Shown piece by piece: positions 33,571 to 42,947 of a stretch of DNA of 59,819 nucleotides. The notes beneath the pieces are model-generated. The model had not been told where the DNA came from. It saw nothing but the letters and a program-made list of their open reading frames with translations, and searched no databases. Positions within the stretch are counted from its first letter, which is position 1; each line of letters opens with the position of its first letter. Source of the DNA: Thermoplasmatales archaeon (lineage in GTDB: Archaea; Thermoplasmatota; E2; DHVEG-1); assembly GCA_030672305.1 (NCBI GenBank), contig DAOVGR010000043.1, positions 1-59,819 on the forward strand, in the 5' to 3' direction. A program made the position numbers and the translations under genes.

Positions 33571-34287
33571 TTGCATAAGAGGAAGAAAAGAATAATAGTT
33601 CCAATATTTGTAGTTATACTATTTCTAGGATTAGCATTAACACCTGGGATAAGTGCAACAGCTGAAAAAGTAAAAGAGCATCAATTAACTATTAGGATGC
33701 AGGATCCTTATGGTGGTGCTGATTACGAATTTAGGAAACTCGTAACACATGCCCAATTAGAAAAAGTCAACGATTCAGTAAATGAATTTATAATGTTGGC
33801 AAAGGATTCAATGGATGAAAACAGTCCTGATGGTTCAGAAATTTCAGATTCTGAGTGGGAGAATATTAAAGACAAGGTTTTGACTGCAGTCGATATATTG
33901 GGATTAATCATAGGAAAGGAGTTCCCAGTTGAGGATACGAAATACTTTGTCAGCGAGGTACTTAACACTCTTCTAAAATTTCATTATAACCTTAGACAAC
34001 CATTGATAAGTATAGGTATCGGCATCACTTGGATACCCTTCTATGATTACGAATCAATGTTAGGTAGATTAATCAAACCTGTATTTATAAATCACATCCT
34101 TGGATTTTCAGCAACATTTAAATTAAATCCATTTAAACTTGGATTTCCAAGCTTTTCATATGGCCTTCATCGAATAAGAACATTCTTTTTTAATGGATTG
34201 CTTATTGATTTTTCAAACCTTGGCTATGATAGAATAATTGGACCACAGATTTTAATTGGATACGGATTCTTTACAGGATTTGCATAA
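33571..34287 (+). CDS. Exported protein of unknown function
   Basis: About 238 residues. A basic, then hydrophobic N-terminus (HKRKKRIIVPIFVVILFLGL, then ending in PGISA) is a signal peptide or anchor. The mature part holds a helical stretch (about 45-125) and a C-terminal part rich in G, F, I and P (SIGIGITWIPFYDYESML, SFSYGLHRIRTFFFNGLL). I recognise no family. TTG 33571 is chosen because GGGAGGT precedes it by five bases. An archaeal TATA (TTTATATATTA at 33505-33515) lies upstream. It sits between the benzoyl-CoA reductase operon and other exported proteins. Confidence 0.65.
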   Translation: MHKRKKRIIVPIFVVILFLGLALTPGISATAEKVKEHQLTIRMQDPYGGADYEFRKLVTHAQLEKVNDSVNEFIMLAKDSMDENSPDGSEISDSEWENIKDKVLTAVDILGLIIGKEFPVEDTKYFVSEVLNTLLKFHYNLRQPLISIGIGITWIPFYDYESMLGRLIKPVFINHILGFSATFKLNPFKLGFPSFSYGLHRIRTFFFNGLLIDFSNLGYDRIIGPQILIGYGFFTGFA

Positions 34288-34501
34288 TTAAAAATAAATC
34301 ATATTCTTTCGAAAATATAGTATAACAAACCAAAGCACTTACGGTTGGTTATTTATTTTTATTTTTTCATATGTTTATTTCAGATTTTAATAGTTTTTAG
34401 TATTATTTAGCTTACATATAATTGTACCAAAACATGAGATTGCAGAAAGAATTAGAGTAATTGAATTATTATGGAACGCTATTTAATTTTTCATAAATTT
34501 A

Positions 34502-35827
34502 CTATTTTCCTACAGGTATTATAAACATTGGATCGAATTTTTCATTATCCAATTTAAGTAATGTACAGATAGCCTCTTTATCATTTATTGTAACAATATT
34601 GCCAGATAACCCCCTTGAAGTAGCCTGTAAAAGTATATTATGAGCTGCAGCACCTGCTTCATAATACCATATCCAACGTAAACTCTCATCAGATAAATCA
34701 TCCCAATCTATCGTTTTTTCTATATCGAGTACAGGAATAATACATAGTGGCGCATTGGAAACAAAAGATTCTGAAGCTTCTGCAATCGCAGGACGTCTAT
34801 CTCCACCATCAATCCTTAATAAAAACGAGACAATAGGTAGTCCAAAAAAATCAATTTTAAATAAACCATAGATATATCTAGAAATACCGGCTTTTGTTAC
34901 TGCATAAATCCTAAAGGGATAATAACCATGTGCACTAGGGAGTGTATGATGCCTTTTTACTACATTTGATTTGCTTTTATCAATATAATAGGAATATCCA
35001 TATGAAGCCCAAATCAAGTGACTAAGGTCTTTTCTTGAAATAGAATTACCTTCCCAAGAAGTCACTTCTTCTCTTTCTTCAAGTGTTGTTGTCAAATCCA
35101 TTTCTGAAAATTTTATACGTGGAAGAAGCGATAGATATATTGGTCTATTAACGAAATTATAATCAATTACTGGATGACCAAGAGGCATGATACCCATGCC
35201 CTCTTCATTAGGAGGTAAACCAACGGGCTCAATTGCTGGAACTGGAGTTTGTGCAGTAATAACAGTACCTAAATCAATTGAATTTGCAGCAAAATAAATA
35301 TTCTGACCGACTGCTCCACATTCAGCACTACCTAAATTTGCATCAGCCATATCAGTATTCCAACATAGCCCTAACTGAACAGGAGCATGATATTGCATTC
35401 CATCAATATCCCTATAATCACCTTCTTTGTAAAAGACTAATGAATGATTTTCAGGATTGTATTTATACACGTTTTCTAGTAGAACGTAAATAACTACAGA
35501 ATGCGAACCATTAATCTCAGCAACAGTAAATTTGCCATCATCCCTTTGACCATAAGCCGCCCAAAGAACCGTAGATAATTCTTCATCAGTGACAGGATCC
35601 CCTGTAAAATTTCTCATTGACATTCTTCGCATAATTGACTCTTCAAAAATCATATCAATAAATTGTGGTGATGGAAGAAGATATTCTTGATCAACTGATA
35701 TAAGATCCTTTTCTTTCATATCTTCTGATGAATAATCTATTCCTACAACTGATGAAATTGTACTGCTAAAAAAAAGAGCAACAAAAATTAGAACTGTGGT
35801 TTCTTTAATAAAATAATTCCTTCTCAT
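34502..35827 (-). CDS. Exported protein with two tandem SagB-type nitroreductase domains
   Basis: 441 residues. A signal peptide (TTVLIFVALFFSSTISSVVG) is followed by two nitroreductase-like halves. The first, about 60-230, has RRMSMRNFTGDPVTDEEL, LSTVLWAAYGQRDD and ECGAVGQNIYFAANSIDLG. The second, about 245-440, has SWEGNSISRKDLSHLIWASY, HTLPSAHGYYPFRIYAVT, EAGAAAHNILLQATSRGLSG and PMFIIPVGK. Nitroreductases are normally cytoplasmic FMN proteins, so an exported one is unusual; FMN loading outside the cell would need explanation. The signature arginine is clear in the first half and altered in the second. The ATG follows GGGGG. Confidence 0.78.
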   Translation of the reverse strand: MRRNYFIKETTVLIFVALFFSSTISSVVGIDYSSEDMKEKDLISVDQEYLLPSPQFIDMIFEESIMRRMSMRNFTGDPVTDEELSTVLWAAYGQRDDGKFTVAEINGSHSVVIYVLLENVYKYNPENHSLVFYKEGDYRDIDGMQYHAPVQLGLCWNTDMADANLGSAECGAVGQNIYFAANSIDLGTVITAQTPVPAIEPVGLPPNEEGMGIMPLGHPVIDYNFVNRPIYLSLLPRIKFSEMDLTTTLEEREEVTSWEGNSISRKDLSHLIWASYGYSYYIDKSKSNVVKRHHTLPSAHGYYPFRIYAVTKAGISRYIYGLFKIDFFGLPIVSFLLRIDGGDRRPAIAEASESFVSNAPLCIIPVLDIEKTIDWDDLSDESLRWIWYYEAGAAAHNILLQATSRGLSGNIVTINDKEAICTLLKLDNEKFDPMFIIPVGK

Positions 35828-35925
35828 TTTTCAACCCCCAATTAAAATCAATAAAATACAATAATTTAAATTTTACTGTTACATAATAAAAAATTAAGAT
35901 AATAATATAGATATTGAAGTTACTA

Positions 35926-37764
35926 TTAAATATTTAAAAGGTATCTTATAAATTTAAAAGGATAAGAAAATCTTTCTATCAATCTGATTAAAAAATAATC
36001 GTATCCTTTAGATCTTGGAATTGTAACCTGAATTGTTACCCAACCGCTCTCTTCTTCGTATATATCTCTTACCTTAACCTTAACTGAGAAAGTTCCTTCT
36101 TCTGCCCAGGAATGATTTATAGTAAATCCTTCACCAGATAAATATGGGCCAATCCATTCTTCACAATTATCATCTCCCCATTGAATATAATATTCAAGAT
36201 TGTCCTCATCTGGATCTGTTGCAGAAAATGTATAATCATATTCTATCCCTGGAATTCCTTTAGTTGGACCATTAATAGATGGTGTATTTGGCCTCTCATT
36301 AAACCTTTCAAGTTTGACCTCTAAAATTTCTGCACTTGTTTCAGTTACTGTCACTTGATTAGTCTTACTATGATAATTATCTACTGAAAATTCGATATTA
36401 TAGGTACCAGGTGGGAGAAATAAATGATACCTTCCAAATCTTGGTTCACTAAAAAATTCTTCGTCATTTGGAAAAGTAATACCTTCAAGAGTAATTTTTG
36501 CAACAAGAGGTTCGCCTGTGAATGAGTCTTTTACATGACCACTTACTGAAATTGACCGTTCAAGCATCCATATTGTACCTGGCCAAACCTGTGCTGCTTC
36601 AGTAAGTGCGCTATTATAATCAGGTTGGAATGTTGTATGTGTCTCTATAAGATTAGCATATGATCCATTATTAGCTATCTGCCACTCATAATTTTCGCCC
36701 TCTGCACTTGGTATCCTTATGCCTCCACTATAACCGACTGCAGTCGATAAATATGTTGCTTCTGATTGGAAGAAACTTGAAAAAGGATGAGAATGACAAC
36801 AATAACCATACAAAACCTCTTGTCCATGAGAATGATAATCTACTACTTTTGCATAATGCCGATCATTAGAAAATTCTATCATAGTTTGAGTCTCAACTTC
36901 AGATGCTGGACTTGGACCTTTATATGTTTCAGATGTTGGATCGGTACTACCTGAGCAACTTGAATTCCATCCAAAAGGATAATTACGATTCAAATCCACT
37001 CCGATACCTGGAGAATAAGGTTGCCGATTCTTACGCCACATATTATCAACATAATATACATGTTCATAACCGTCAGGATTCCAAACCGGTGAAATCCAAA
37101 TCTCATACTCATCAACTAATGCAGTAATATCTGGATCACTTCCATAATTTGAAGTAAATTGTTCGATGGAATAAAGAGCAATTACAGGTGTTACAATCTC
37201 ACGAGCATGATGACAACTAACCATTAAAAAATTTGGTTCATCCTCATTTTCAGTAACATTATCAGAAATCTTAATTGCATAGATATGTCGATCTTCATAA
37301 GTAGCTGAAATACCATAGGTATCAGTTAAATCATATACTTTACAAATAGATGGATAAGAACTTTCATATCCATACATCTCTTCAACAATCTCTGTTAGAT
37401 CAAGATAACCGGGAGGAACCTCGCCAATGAGATTCTGGTAACGCTCAGCTTGAATTTCAAAAAAAGGTCTGCCATATGATACTATCATAGGATTAAAACC
37501 TCTTAATTTTAACAAATTTAACTCACCAGGTGTTACTATTAACTCAAAAGAAGTCTCGGTTATAGATCCATGAAGAACATCCAAACCATCAGATTTTAAA
37601 TTAGATGCAACCTTTGGTGCATTATACACATTAATAATAATATGACTGGAGGTTTGAATTTCATATGAATCATCAAAATGATTCAACTCACCTAATGATA
37701 CAACTGAGAAACTAGTTAAAATAAAAATCATACATATTATTAAACCAAACCATTTTTTAGTCAT
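35926..37764 (-). CDS. Exported M14 zinc carboxypeptidase with C-terminal PKD domain
   Basis: 612 residues. It has a signal peptide (GLIICMIFILTSFSVVSLG), then an M14 peptidase domain at about 115-400: VSCHHAREIVTPV with the HxxE zinc ligands, GVDLNRNYPFGW with the substrate Arg, and VDYHSHGQEVLYG with the third ligand. A carboxypeptidase-regulatory-like beta domain (SGHVKDSFTGEPLVAKITLE) follows, then a PKD-like domain with QWGDDNCEEWIGPY and NHSWAEEGTFSVKVKVRD. It would trim peptides outside the cell, pointing to protein or peptide scavenging as an energy source. AAGGGG precedes the ATG. Confidence 0.9.
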   Translation of the reverse strand: MTKKWFGLIICMIFILTSFSVVSLGELNHFDDSYEIQTSSHIIINVYNAPKVASNLKSDGLDVLHGSITETSFELIVTPGELNLLKLRGFNPMIVSYGRPFFEIQAERYQNLIGEVPPGYLDLTEIVEEMYGYESSYPSICKVYDLTDTYGISATYEDRHIYAIKISDNVTENEDEPNFLMVSCHHAREIVTPVIALYSIEQFTSNYGSDPDITALVDEYEIWISPVWNPDGYEHVYYVDNMWRKNRQPYSPGIGVDLNRNYPFGWNSSCSGSTDPTSETYKGPSPASEVETQTMIEFSNDRHYAKVVDYHSHGQEVLYGYCCHSHPFSSFFQSEATYLSTAVGYSGGIRIPSAEGENYEWQIANNGSYANLIETHTTFQPDYNSALTEAAQVWPGTIWMLERSISVSGHVKDSFTGEPLVAKITLEGITFPNDEEFFSEPRFGRYHLFLPPGTYNIEFSVDNYHSKTNQVTVTETSAEILEVKLERFNERPNTPSINGPTKGIPGIEYDYTFSATDPDEDNLEYYIQWGDDNCEEWIGPYLSGEGFTINHSWAEEGTFSVKVKVRDIYEEESGWVTIQVTIPRSKGYDYFLIRLIERFSYPFKFIRYLLNI

Positions 37765-37896
37765 AACTAACCCCTTTAATAAGAATATATACTATGATAC
37801 CTATATAAAATTAACACGCCTTAATTTTACAATTAGAATTCAGTAGAAACTTCTAATACCAGAATTATATTCTGAATCTATAATCCTGGGGATTTA

Positions 37897-39726
37897 ATGT
37901 TTAAAGGAAAACTTGGTATCATTGATTTATCAAAAAATAAGGTTACTATTAAAAAAACTCCAGAGTCATTAAAAAAGCTATTTTTTGGAGGTAGAGGACT
38001 CAATAGCTATTATCTATATAAAATGATTAAACCAGGTATAGATCCATTTTCACCAGAAAATGTTCTTATTTTTGGTACAGGTTTTCTAACTGGTACTCTT
38101 GTTCCAAATTCCAGTCGTTTTAATGTCTCTGCAAAATCACCTGAAACTGGTATTTTGGGAGATTCTAACTGTGGAGGTTACTTTGCCGCAGAGATGAGGT
38201 ATGCAGGTTTTGATAGACTTATAATCTATGGTAAAGCAAAGAAACCATGCTATCTTTATGTAACAGATAATAAAATAGAGATAAAAGATGCAGGGGATTA
38301 TTGGGGGATGGATACTACAGATGTCCAGCAAATTCTTAGAAAAGATCTTGGACATGTTGAGGTAGCATGTTGTGGTATGGCTGGTGAAAATCTTGTTAGA
38401 TTTGCATGTGTAAGAACTGGTGTAAAAAATGCTGCTGGTAGATGTGGTCTTGGAGCTGTTATGGGATCAAAACATTTGAAGGCAATTGCAGTAAAAGGTA
38501 CACAAGGTATCCAGATTAAACATCCTGAAGAAATGCTTGAAACCGTTGAACAGCTCAAAGAATATATTATGAACTCAAAAATAACTTCTATACTTGGTAG
38601 TGTAGGTACTCCTCTCCTTTATGAGGTTAGCAATACACTTGGTGCCATCCGAACAAAAAATAGTCAGTTAAATGCTTGGTCAGAATCATTAAACGCAGAG
38701 GAAATAGAGAAACATGTTGAAAAGATGATTAGTTGTTCTTCTTGTATTGTTCACTGCCGTCATAGAAATATGTTAGGTGGGGAGGGACCAGAGTATACTG
38801 CTGTTGGTCTGCTTGGAGCAAATCTTGGCATTGAAGATCCAGCTGAAGTAATAGAACTAAACAATGTATGCAATGAGCTTGGTTTGGATATATCCTCAAG
38901 TGGAACTATTCTTGCTTGGGCTTTTGAACTTTATGAAAAAGGTATTATTGATAAAAAATTCACAGAAGAGGAACTTGGTTTTGGTAATTTTGAACTTGCA
39001 AAAAAACTACTATATAAAATATCTAGAAGGGAAGGATTTGGAGACATTTTAGCTGAGAGTACAAAAAATATTGTAAGATTTGGTGAAAAATCAAAAGATT
39101 ATCTCATTGCTGTAAAGGGATTACCTCAAAGTGATCCTCATGATTGTAGGTACATAAAAGCTTTCGCGCTAGGAATAGCTACTTCATCAAGAGGAGCTGA
39201 TCATCTTAGAAGTAGGCCAACTCTAGAAATATTCTTACGATTACCACAAGAAGTTAAAGATAGAATATATGGTAAGGGTGTTCCAAACGATCCAACATCA
39301 TATACAGCTAAGGAAAAAACTGTATATTTTTCAGATAATATCTTTGCTGTAATTGATAATCTAGGAATATGTAAATTCATATGTCACGGTTTCAATAGTC
39401 CTCACTTTGTTGATTACACTTGGATGAAGAAACTCATTCACTGTGCATCAGGTTGGACTGTCAAAGAAAAAGATTTGGAAGATGTTGGAAAACGAGTAAT
39501 AGATATTGAAAGAATGTTCAATAATCGTGAAGGTATATCAAGAAAAGACGATACTCTTCCAAAACGATATTTTGATGATCCAATGCCCTTGAATTTATCA
39601 AAAGGTCACCATATAGACAGAAAAGAATTTGATAAACTCCTTACACGTTATTACAAAATTAGAGGATGGACCAATGACGGACAGGTTAAAAAAGAACGAG
39701 TCATAGAACTGGAGGCATTGGTTTGA
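37897..39726 (+). CDS. Tungsten aldehyde:ferredoxin oxidoreductase-family catalytic subunit (AorB/BamB-like)
   Basis: 609 residues, the full AOR length. FFGGRGLNSYYLYKMI near 30-45 is the pterin-binding start and SRFNVSAKSPETGILGDSNC is near 72-91. CSSCIVHC near 285-292 gives three cluster Cys, and GICKF near 493 the fourth. NELGLDISSSGT and SSRGADHLRSRP are typical of the second and third domains. It oxidises aldehydes to acids or, in the BamB branch, reduces benzoyl-CoA. Next to a four-cluster Fe-S subunit and an FAD/NAD protein, it resembles AorABC of denitrifying aromatic degraders, though large-then-small order also matches bamBC. Confidence 0.88.
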   Translation: MFKGKLGIIDLSKNKVTIKKTPESLKKLFFGGRGLNSYYLYKMIKPGIDPFSPENVLIFGTGFLTGTLVPNSSRFNVSAKSPETGILGDSNCGGYFAAEMRYAGFDRLIIYGKAKKPCYLYVTDNKIEIKDAGDYWGMDTTDVQQILRKDLGHVEVACCGMAGENLVRFACVRTGVKNAAGRCGLGAVMGSKHLKAIAVKGTQGIQIKHPEEMLETVEQLKEYIMNSKITSILGSVGTPLLYEVSNTLGAIRTKNSQLNAWSESLNAEEIEKHVEKMISCSSCIVHCRHRNMLGGEGPEYTAVGLLGANLGIEDPAEVIELNNVCNELGLDISSSGTILAWAFELYEKGIIDKKFTEEELGFGNFELAKKLLYKISRREGFGDILAESTKNIVRFGEKSKDYLIAVKGLPQSDPHDCRYIKAFALGIATSSRGADHLRSRPTLEIFLRLPQEVKDRIYGKGVPNDPTSYTAKEKTVYFSDNIFAVIDNLGICKFICHGFNSPHFVDYTWMKKLIHCASGWTVKEKDLEDVGKRVIDIERMFNNREGISRKDDTLPKRYFDDPMPLNLSKGHHIDRKEFDKLLTRYYKIRGWTNDGQVKKERVIELEALV

Positions 39727-40181
39727 AATACCTTTATGTTTATCCAGAGAAATGCACAGGATGCAGGGAATGTTCTATTGCATGTTCACTTAACAAATTC
39801 GGAGAATGTAACCCTAAAAAAGCAGCTATCACAATCGTAAGAGATGAATTTAACAGATATGAGTTTCCAATATTGTGTTTCCAATGTGAAGACCCAGTCT
39901 GTTTAAAATTCTGCCATCAGAACGCATATCAGATCAAAGATGGAATTGTTATTAGAGATAAAGATAAATGTATTGGATGCAGACTTTGTGCAACGCTCTG
40001 TCCATATAATGCTGTAACAACTATTGATGATGAAATTATAAAATGTGATCTATGTGATGGTGACCCAAAATGTGTTAAATATTGTTCCACAGGTGCAATA
40101 CAATATCTCGATGAGACAGAAGAACTAGAAAAAAGACGTAAAAATATGGCAGAGAACTTTTTAGAAATCAATAAAAAATAA
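39723..40181 (+). CDS. Four-cluster [4Fe-4S] subunit of the AOR-type enzyme (AorA/BamC-like)
   Basis: 152 residues with four cluster motifs: CTGCRECSIAC; CFQCEDPVCLKFC; CIGCRLCATLCPYN; and CDLCDGDPKCVKYC. This is the HycB/DmsB-like electron-transfer layout found as the small subunit of multi-subunit AOR enzymes and of BamBC. The start is TTG at 39723 with GGAGG eight bases upstream, overlapping the stop of the large subunit, so translation is coupled. It would carry electrons between the tungsten subunit and a flavoprotein, possibly the one at 40737-41978. Confidence 0.88.
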   Translation: MKYLYVYPEKCTGCRECSIACSLNKFGECNPKKAAITIVRDEFNRYEFPILCFQCEDPVCLKFCHQNAYQIKDGIVIRDKDKCIGCRLCATLCPYNAVTTIDDEIIKCDLCDGDPKCVKYCSTGAIQYLDETEELEKRRKNMAENFLEINKK

Positions 40182-40287
40182 TATAAAAAATCTGTGATAA
40201 GTCATATATTTTAATGAAAAAGGGAATGTTTGTACTATAAAGTTTAAATACTATTTTTAAAGAATATAATTTAAAAAATAAGTGAAT

Positions 40288-40683
40288 ATGATAAAAATGA
40301 AAATAAAATTATTAACAATAGGTATTATTTTATTATTCATAATAACAACTTTTACTGGTACAATTAGTGCAAGTTTAGTTAAAAAAAATAATGAAGATAA
40401 TTTATTATCAGCTCTTTCTACCCCAAAAATTAAAGGTATTATTCTTAGATCATATGTAATAGGTAATGCAACAGGTGGTAAACAAGTCGGACGGGTTGCA
40501 TTAATAGATTTTACAAAAGTAGAATTTAAAACAATTCGTTTATTTCCTCCGGGATTTGGTTATGTTAATTATGAAAATGTATCAGTTTTAATTTTTGGAT
40601 TGAAATTAGAAATCTCAGAAGGTTCTTTTCATTTAGATACAAAAGCAGAAAAAAACAAAGTTTCATCAATTATTTTTAAGTAA
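40288..40683 (+). CDS. Small exported protein of unknown function
   Basis: About 131 residues. The N-terminus IKLLTIGIILLFIITTFTG, ending at TISAS, is a signal peptide. The mature part has IKGIILRSYVIGN and VALIDFTKVEFKTIRLFPPG, suggesting a small beta fold. No family is recognised. In-frame GTG 40282 and ATGs 40288 and 40297 are possible starts, without a strong ribosome site. It separates the AOR genes from the convergent flavoprotein gene and seems unrelated to them. Confidence 0.6.
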   Translation: MIKMKIKLLTIGIILLFIITTFTGTISASLVKKNNEDNLLSALSTPKIKGIILRSYVIGNATGGKQVGRVALIDFTKVEFKTIRLFPPGFGYVNYENVSVLIFGLKLEISEGSFHLDTKAEKNKVSSIIFK

Positions 40684-40736
40684 GTGAATAATTTTTTTTA
40701 ATTCCATTTTAAATTTAATTATTTTTTAATCTAGCT

Positions 40737-41978
40737 CTATTCAATCATTTTAGGAGATATTACCTTCGGATTAATTATAAAATTATCATCTAACAATCTA
40801 TCAAGAATGTTACTAACATCACTTCCTTTTTTCATAAGACTATAAAAAGTACCAGTGTTTCTGATATTACCAACAAACTGAAGTCCAATAATTTTATTGT
40901 TTTTCAGTAAAATCTTTTTAGAGGTGTTAGGTGTAAAACGAGATATAACTTTACATTTACCTATTTCCTGAGATGTACGACCCATTGCTACAATAGGTGT
41001 GTTGAAAACATCAAGGACATTTACAACTTCCGCACCAGTATATTCAATATTTTCTCCAGTCATATTTAAACCAGCAATCCTTCCTTGTTCAATAGCATTT
41101 GGCCATATAGCAAATGATCCTTGTTTACCTTCAATTTGTTCCCAAACTTCTGTTATGTCACCAGCTGCAAAAATATCCTTTTTATTTGTCTGCATTTTAG
41201 AATTGACAATAATTCCTTTATTTTTTTTGATTCCAGTACCTTTAATAATTTCAATGTTTGGTGTAACACCTATTGCAAGAACTACCATATCACATGGTAA
41301 TTTCTTTTTACCCAGAGATATTCCTGTAACTGTTTTTTCCCCATTCACACTTTTTACTGTATCATTCATAAGAAGCTTTATACCATGCTCTTTTAGAATA
41401 TCAGCAACCTTTTCAGACAAATCAGAATCTATCATTCTTGACAATATATGTGGTAGCATTTCTACAATAGTGACTTTAACACCTTTTATCTTCAGCATTG
41501 TAGCGGTTTCAACACCCATAAAACCTCCACCAACCACTACTGCTTGATTTACACCTTTTTTAATATGATCAATTATCCCTAAAGCAGAATCTAGTGTACC
41601 CATAACATGCACACCATTAAGGCCTAATCCATCTATTCCTTTCGGAGTGATAGGTTTAGCACCTGCAGCAATTAATAACTTGTCAAATTTGATTCTTTTC
41701 CCCATGGCGTCCTTGATTTCTTTTTCATCTGGATATATCTGAATTATTTCGGTATTTTTCAAAAATTTTACATTGAGACGATTATAAAACTGCTTGTCAA
41801 ATCGAAGAATTGTGGGCTTGTCAACTTTTCCACCTATTAAATTGGGTAAAGAACATGGTGAATAGGCAGGATACTTCTCACGTGAGATGATAGTGATAGG
41901 TGATTTTTTATCAACTGAGCGTATAGCTTGAAGTGTACTGATTCCTGCGCCACCATTCCCGACAATTACATAGTGCAA
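40737..41978 (-). CDS. FAD/NAD(P)-dependent pyridine nucleotide-disulfide oxidoreductase (AorC/Nox-like)
   Basis: About 413 residues. YVIVGNGGAGISTLQAIRSV binds FAD, AYSPCSLPNLIGG has a Cys in the position used by CoA-disulfide reductases and NADH oxidases, AVVVGGGFMGVETATML is the NAD(P) motif, and NKKDIFAAGDITEVWE is the second FAD segment. It is similar in type and size to the flavin subunit (AorC) of NAD-linked aldehyde oxidoreductases and lies next to the AorB/AorA-like genes, though on the opposite strand. The start is taken as TTG 41978 after GGAAGGGA; GTG 41993 is also in frame. Confidence 0.82.
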   Translation of the reverse strand: MHYVIVGNGGAGISTLQAIRSVDKKSPITIISREKYPAYSPCSLPNLIGGKVDKPTILRFDKQFYNRLNVKFLKNTEIIQIYPDEKEIKDAMGKRIKFDKLLIAAGAKPITPKGIDGLGLNGVHVMGTLDSALGIIDHIKKGVNQAVVVGGGFMGVETATMLKIKGVKVTIVEMLPHILSRMIDSDLSEKVADILKEHGIKLLMNDTVKSVNGEKTVTGISLGKKKLPCDMVVLAIGVTPNIEIIKGTGIKKNKGIIVNSKMQTNKKDIFAAGDITEVWEQIEGKQGSFAIWPNAIEQGRIAGLNMTGENIEYTGAEVVNVLDVFNTPIVAMGRTSQEIGKCKVISRFTPNTSKKILLKNNKIIGLQFVGNIRNTGTFYSLMKKGSDVSNILDRLLDDNFIINPKVISPKMIE

Positions 41979-41999
41979 CAAAATCCCTTCCACAAATCT

Positions 42000-42947
42000 T
42001 TATGCACCAATGTATTCTGGAAGTTCAGATCCCCTAATAAGAGAGACAATAGTAGAATTAATTGGTGTAGGAATACCCTTTACCTTACCATATTTTACTA
42101 TCTTACCATTAATAAAACCTATCTCTGTAGGGTTCTTCTTTTCAATATCCACATGCATTGAAGTTCTGTGATGTCCTGCTTTGTCAAGATAATTCATACA
42201 AAATTCTAAGAAATCAACCTTAAAATGAAAACCATTTGCTTCAGCAACATCTATTGCCTCACGTAAAATAGCCTCTGATAGCTTTCTAGTTTCCTTACAG
42301 TTCATCATCTGTTTCATAGTTCTCCTTGTTAAAGCACAAACAGGACTTAGAGCTGCATTAAGTATAATTTTTTCCCATTCATATTTTTTAATCTCTGGTG
42401 TAAAAGCGGTTTCTAAGTCTGATTTAGTAATTATATCTGCAAGTTCTTTAGCTTTTTTTTCAGCTGAGGAATTTATCATCCCAATATAGTTTGGAGCATT
42501 AAAAAATGACATCCTAACCCTACCGTTATCAATAAGATTTCCAGCATAATTAACAACAATTCGAAGTGTATTTTCTTTACCAAATTCTTCTGCAATCAAA
42601 TCCTCATTATCAAGTCCATTCTGTAAACTAACATAAGTCATACCTGGTTTTGTAACCTGTTTTAATAATGGTAAAATTTGAGGAAGTACAGACGCTTTAA
42701 CTGATATAAATAAAATATTTATATCCATATCATTCAGTTCATCGATACCATAACAGAGATTCTTATCAGAGAAAGGAACATTCATTTCCTTAAAACCCGT
42801 GATAGAAAGCCCATTTTTCTTTATTTCATCCATATGTGCTTTGAGAACATCTATTAAGGTAACGTTATACCCTGCGTTTGCAAGATGTGCAGCCATGATA
42901 GCACCAACAGGACCAACACCTAGAATTCCAAATCTATATTTTTCCAT
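42000..42947 (-). CDS. Ketopantoate reductase-family (PanE/ApbA) 2-oxoacid reductase
   Basis: About 315 residues. FGILGVGPVGAIMAAHLANA is the NADP-binding motif. VSLQNGLDNEDLIAEEFG and EWEKIILNAALSPVCALTRR with the catalytic Lys and Asn are typical, as is the ending in a helical domain (EIGFINGKIVKYGKVKGIPT). It reduces a 2-oxoacid to the (R)-2-hydroxyacid. Some PanE-family proteins act on branched or aromatic 2-oxoacids rather than ketopantoate. The ATG at 42947 is preceded by AAGGGGG and overlaps the ligase gene by 14 bases. Association with a CoA ligase and an HgdB-like protein suggests a 2-hydroxyacid fermentation route as much as CoA biosynthesis. Confidence 0.83.
   Translation of the reverse strand: MEKYRFGILGVGPVGAIMAAHLANAGYNVTLIDVLKAHMDEIKKNGLSITGFKEMNVPFSDKNLCYGIDELNDMDINILFISVKASVLPQILPLLKQVTKPGMTYVSLQNGLDNEDLIAEEFGKENTLRIVVNYAGNLIDNGRVRMSFFNAPNYIGMINSSAEKKAKELADIITKSDLETAFTPEIKKYEWEKIILNAALSPVCALTRRTMKQMMNCKETRKLSEAILREAIDVAEANGFHFKVDFLEFCMNYLDKAGHHRTSMHVDIEKKNPTEIGFINGKIVKYGKVKGIPTPINSTIVSLIRGSELPEYIGA

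Noticed and set aside
37897-40181. Firm call of a class II benzoyl-CoA reductase (BamBC)
   Set aside because: The family resemblance cannot separate BamB from AorB by eye, and the neighbouring FAD/NAD protein favours AorABC.
40999-41547. Plus-strand ORF of 182 codons within the AorC-like gene
   Set aside because: Antisense shadow with Ser/Thr/Pro-rich translation and no ribosome site.
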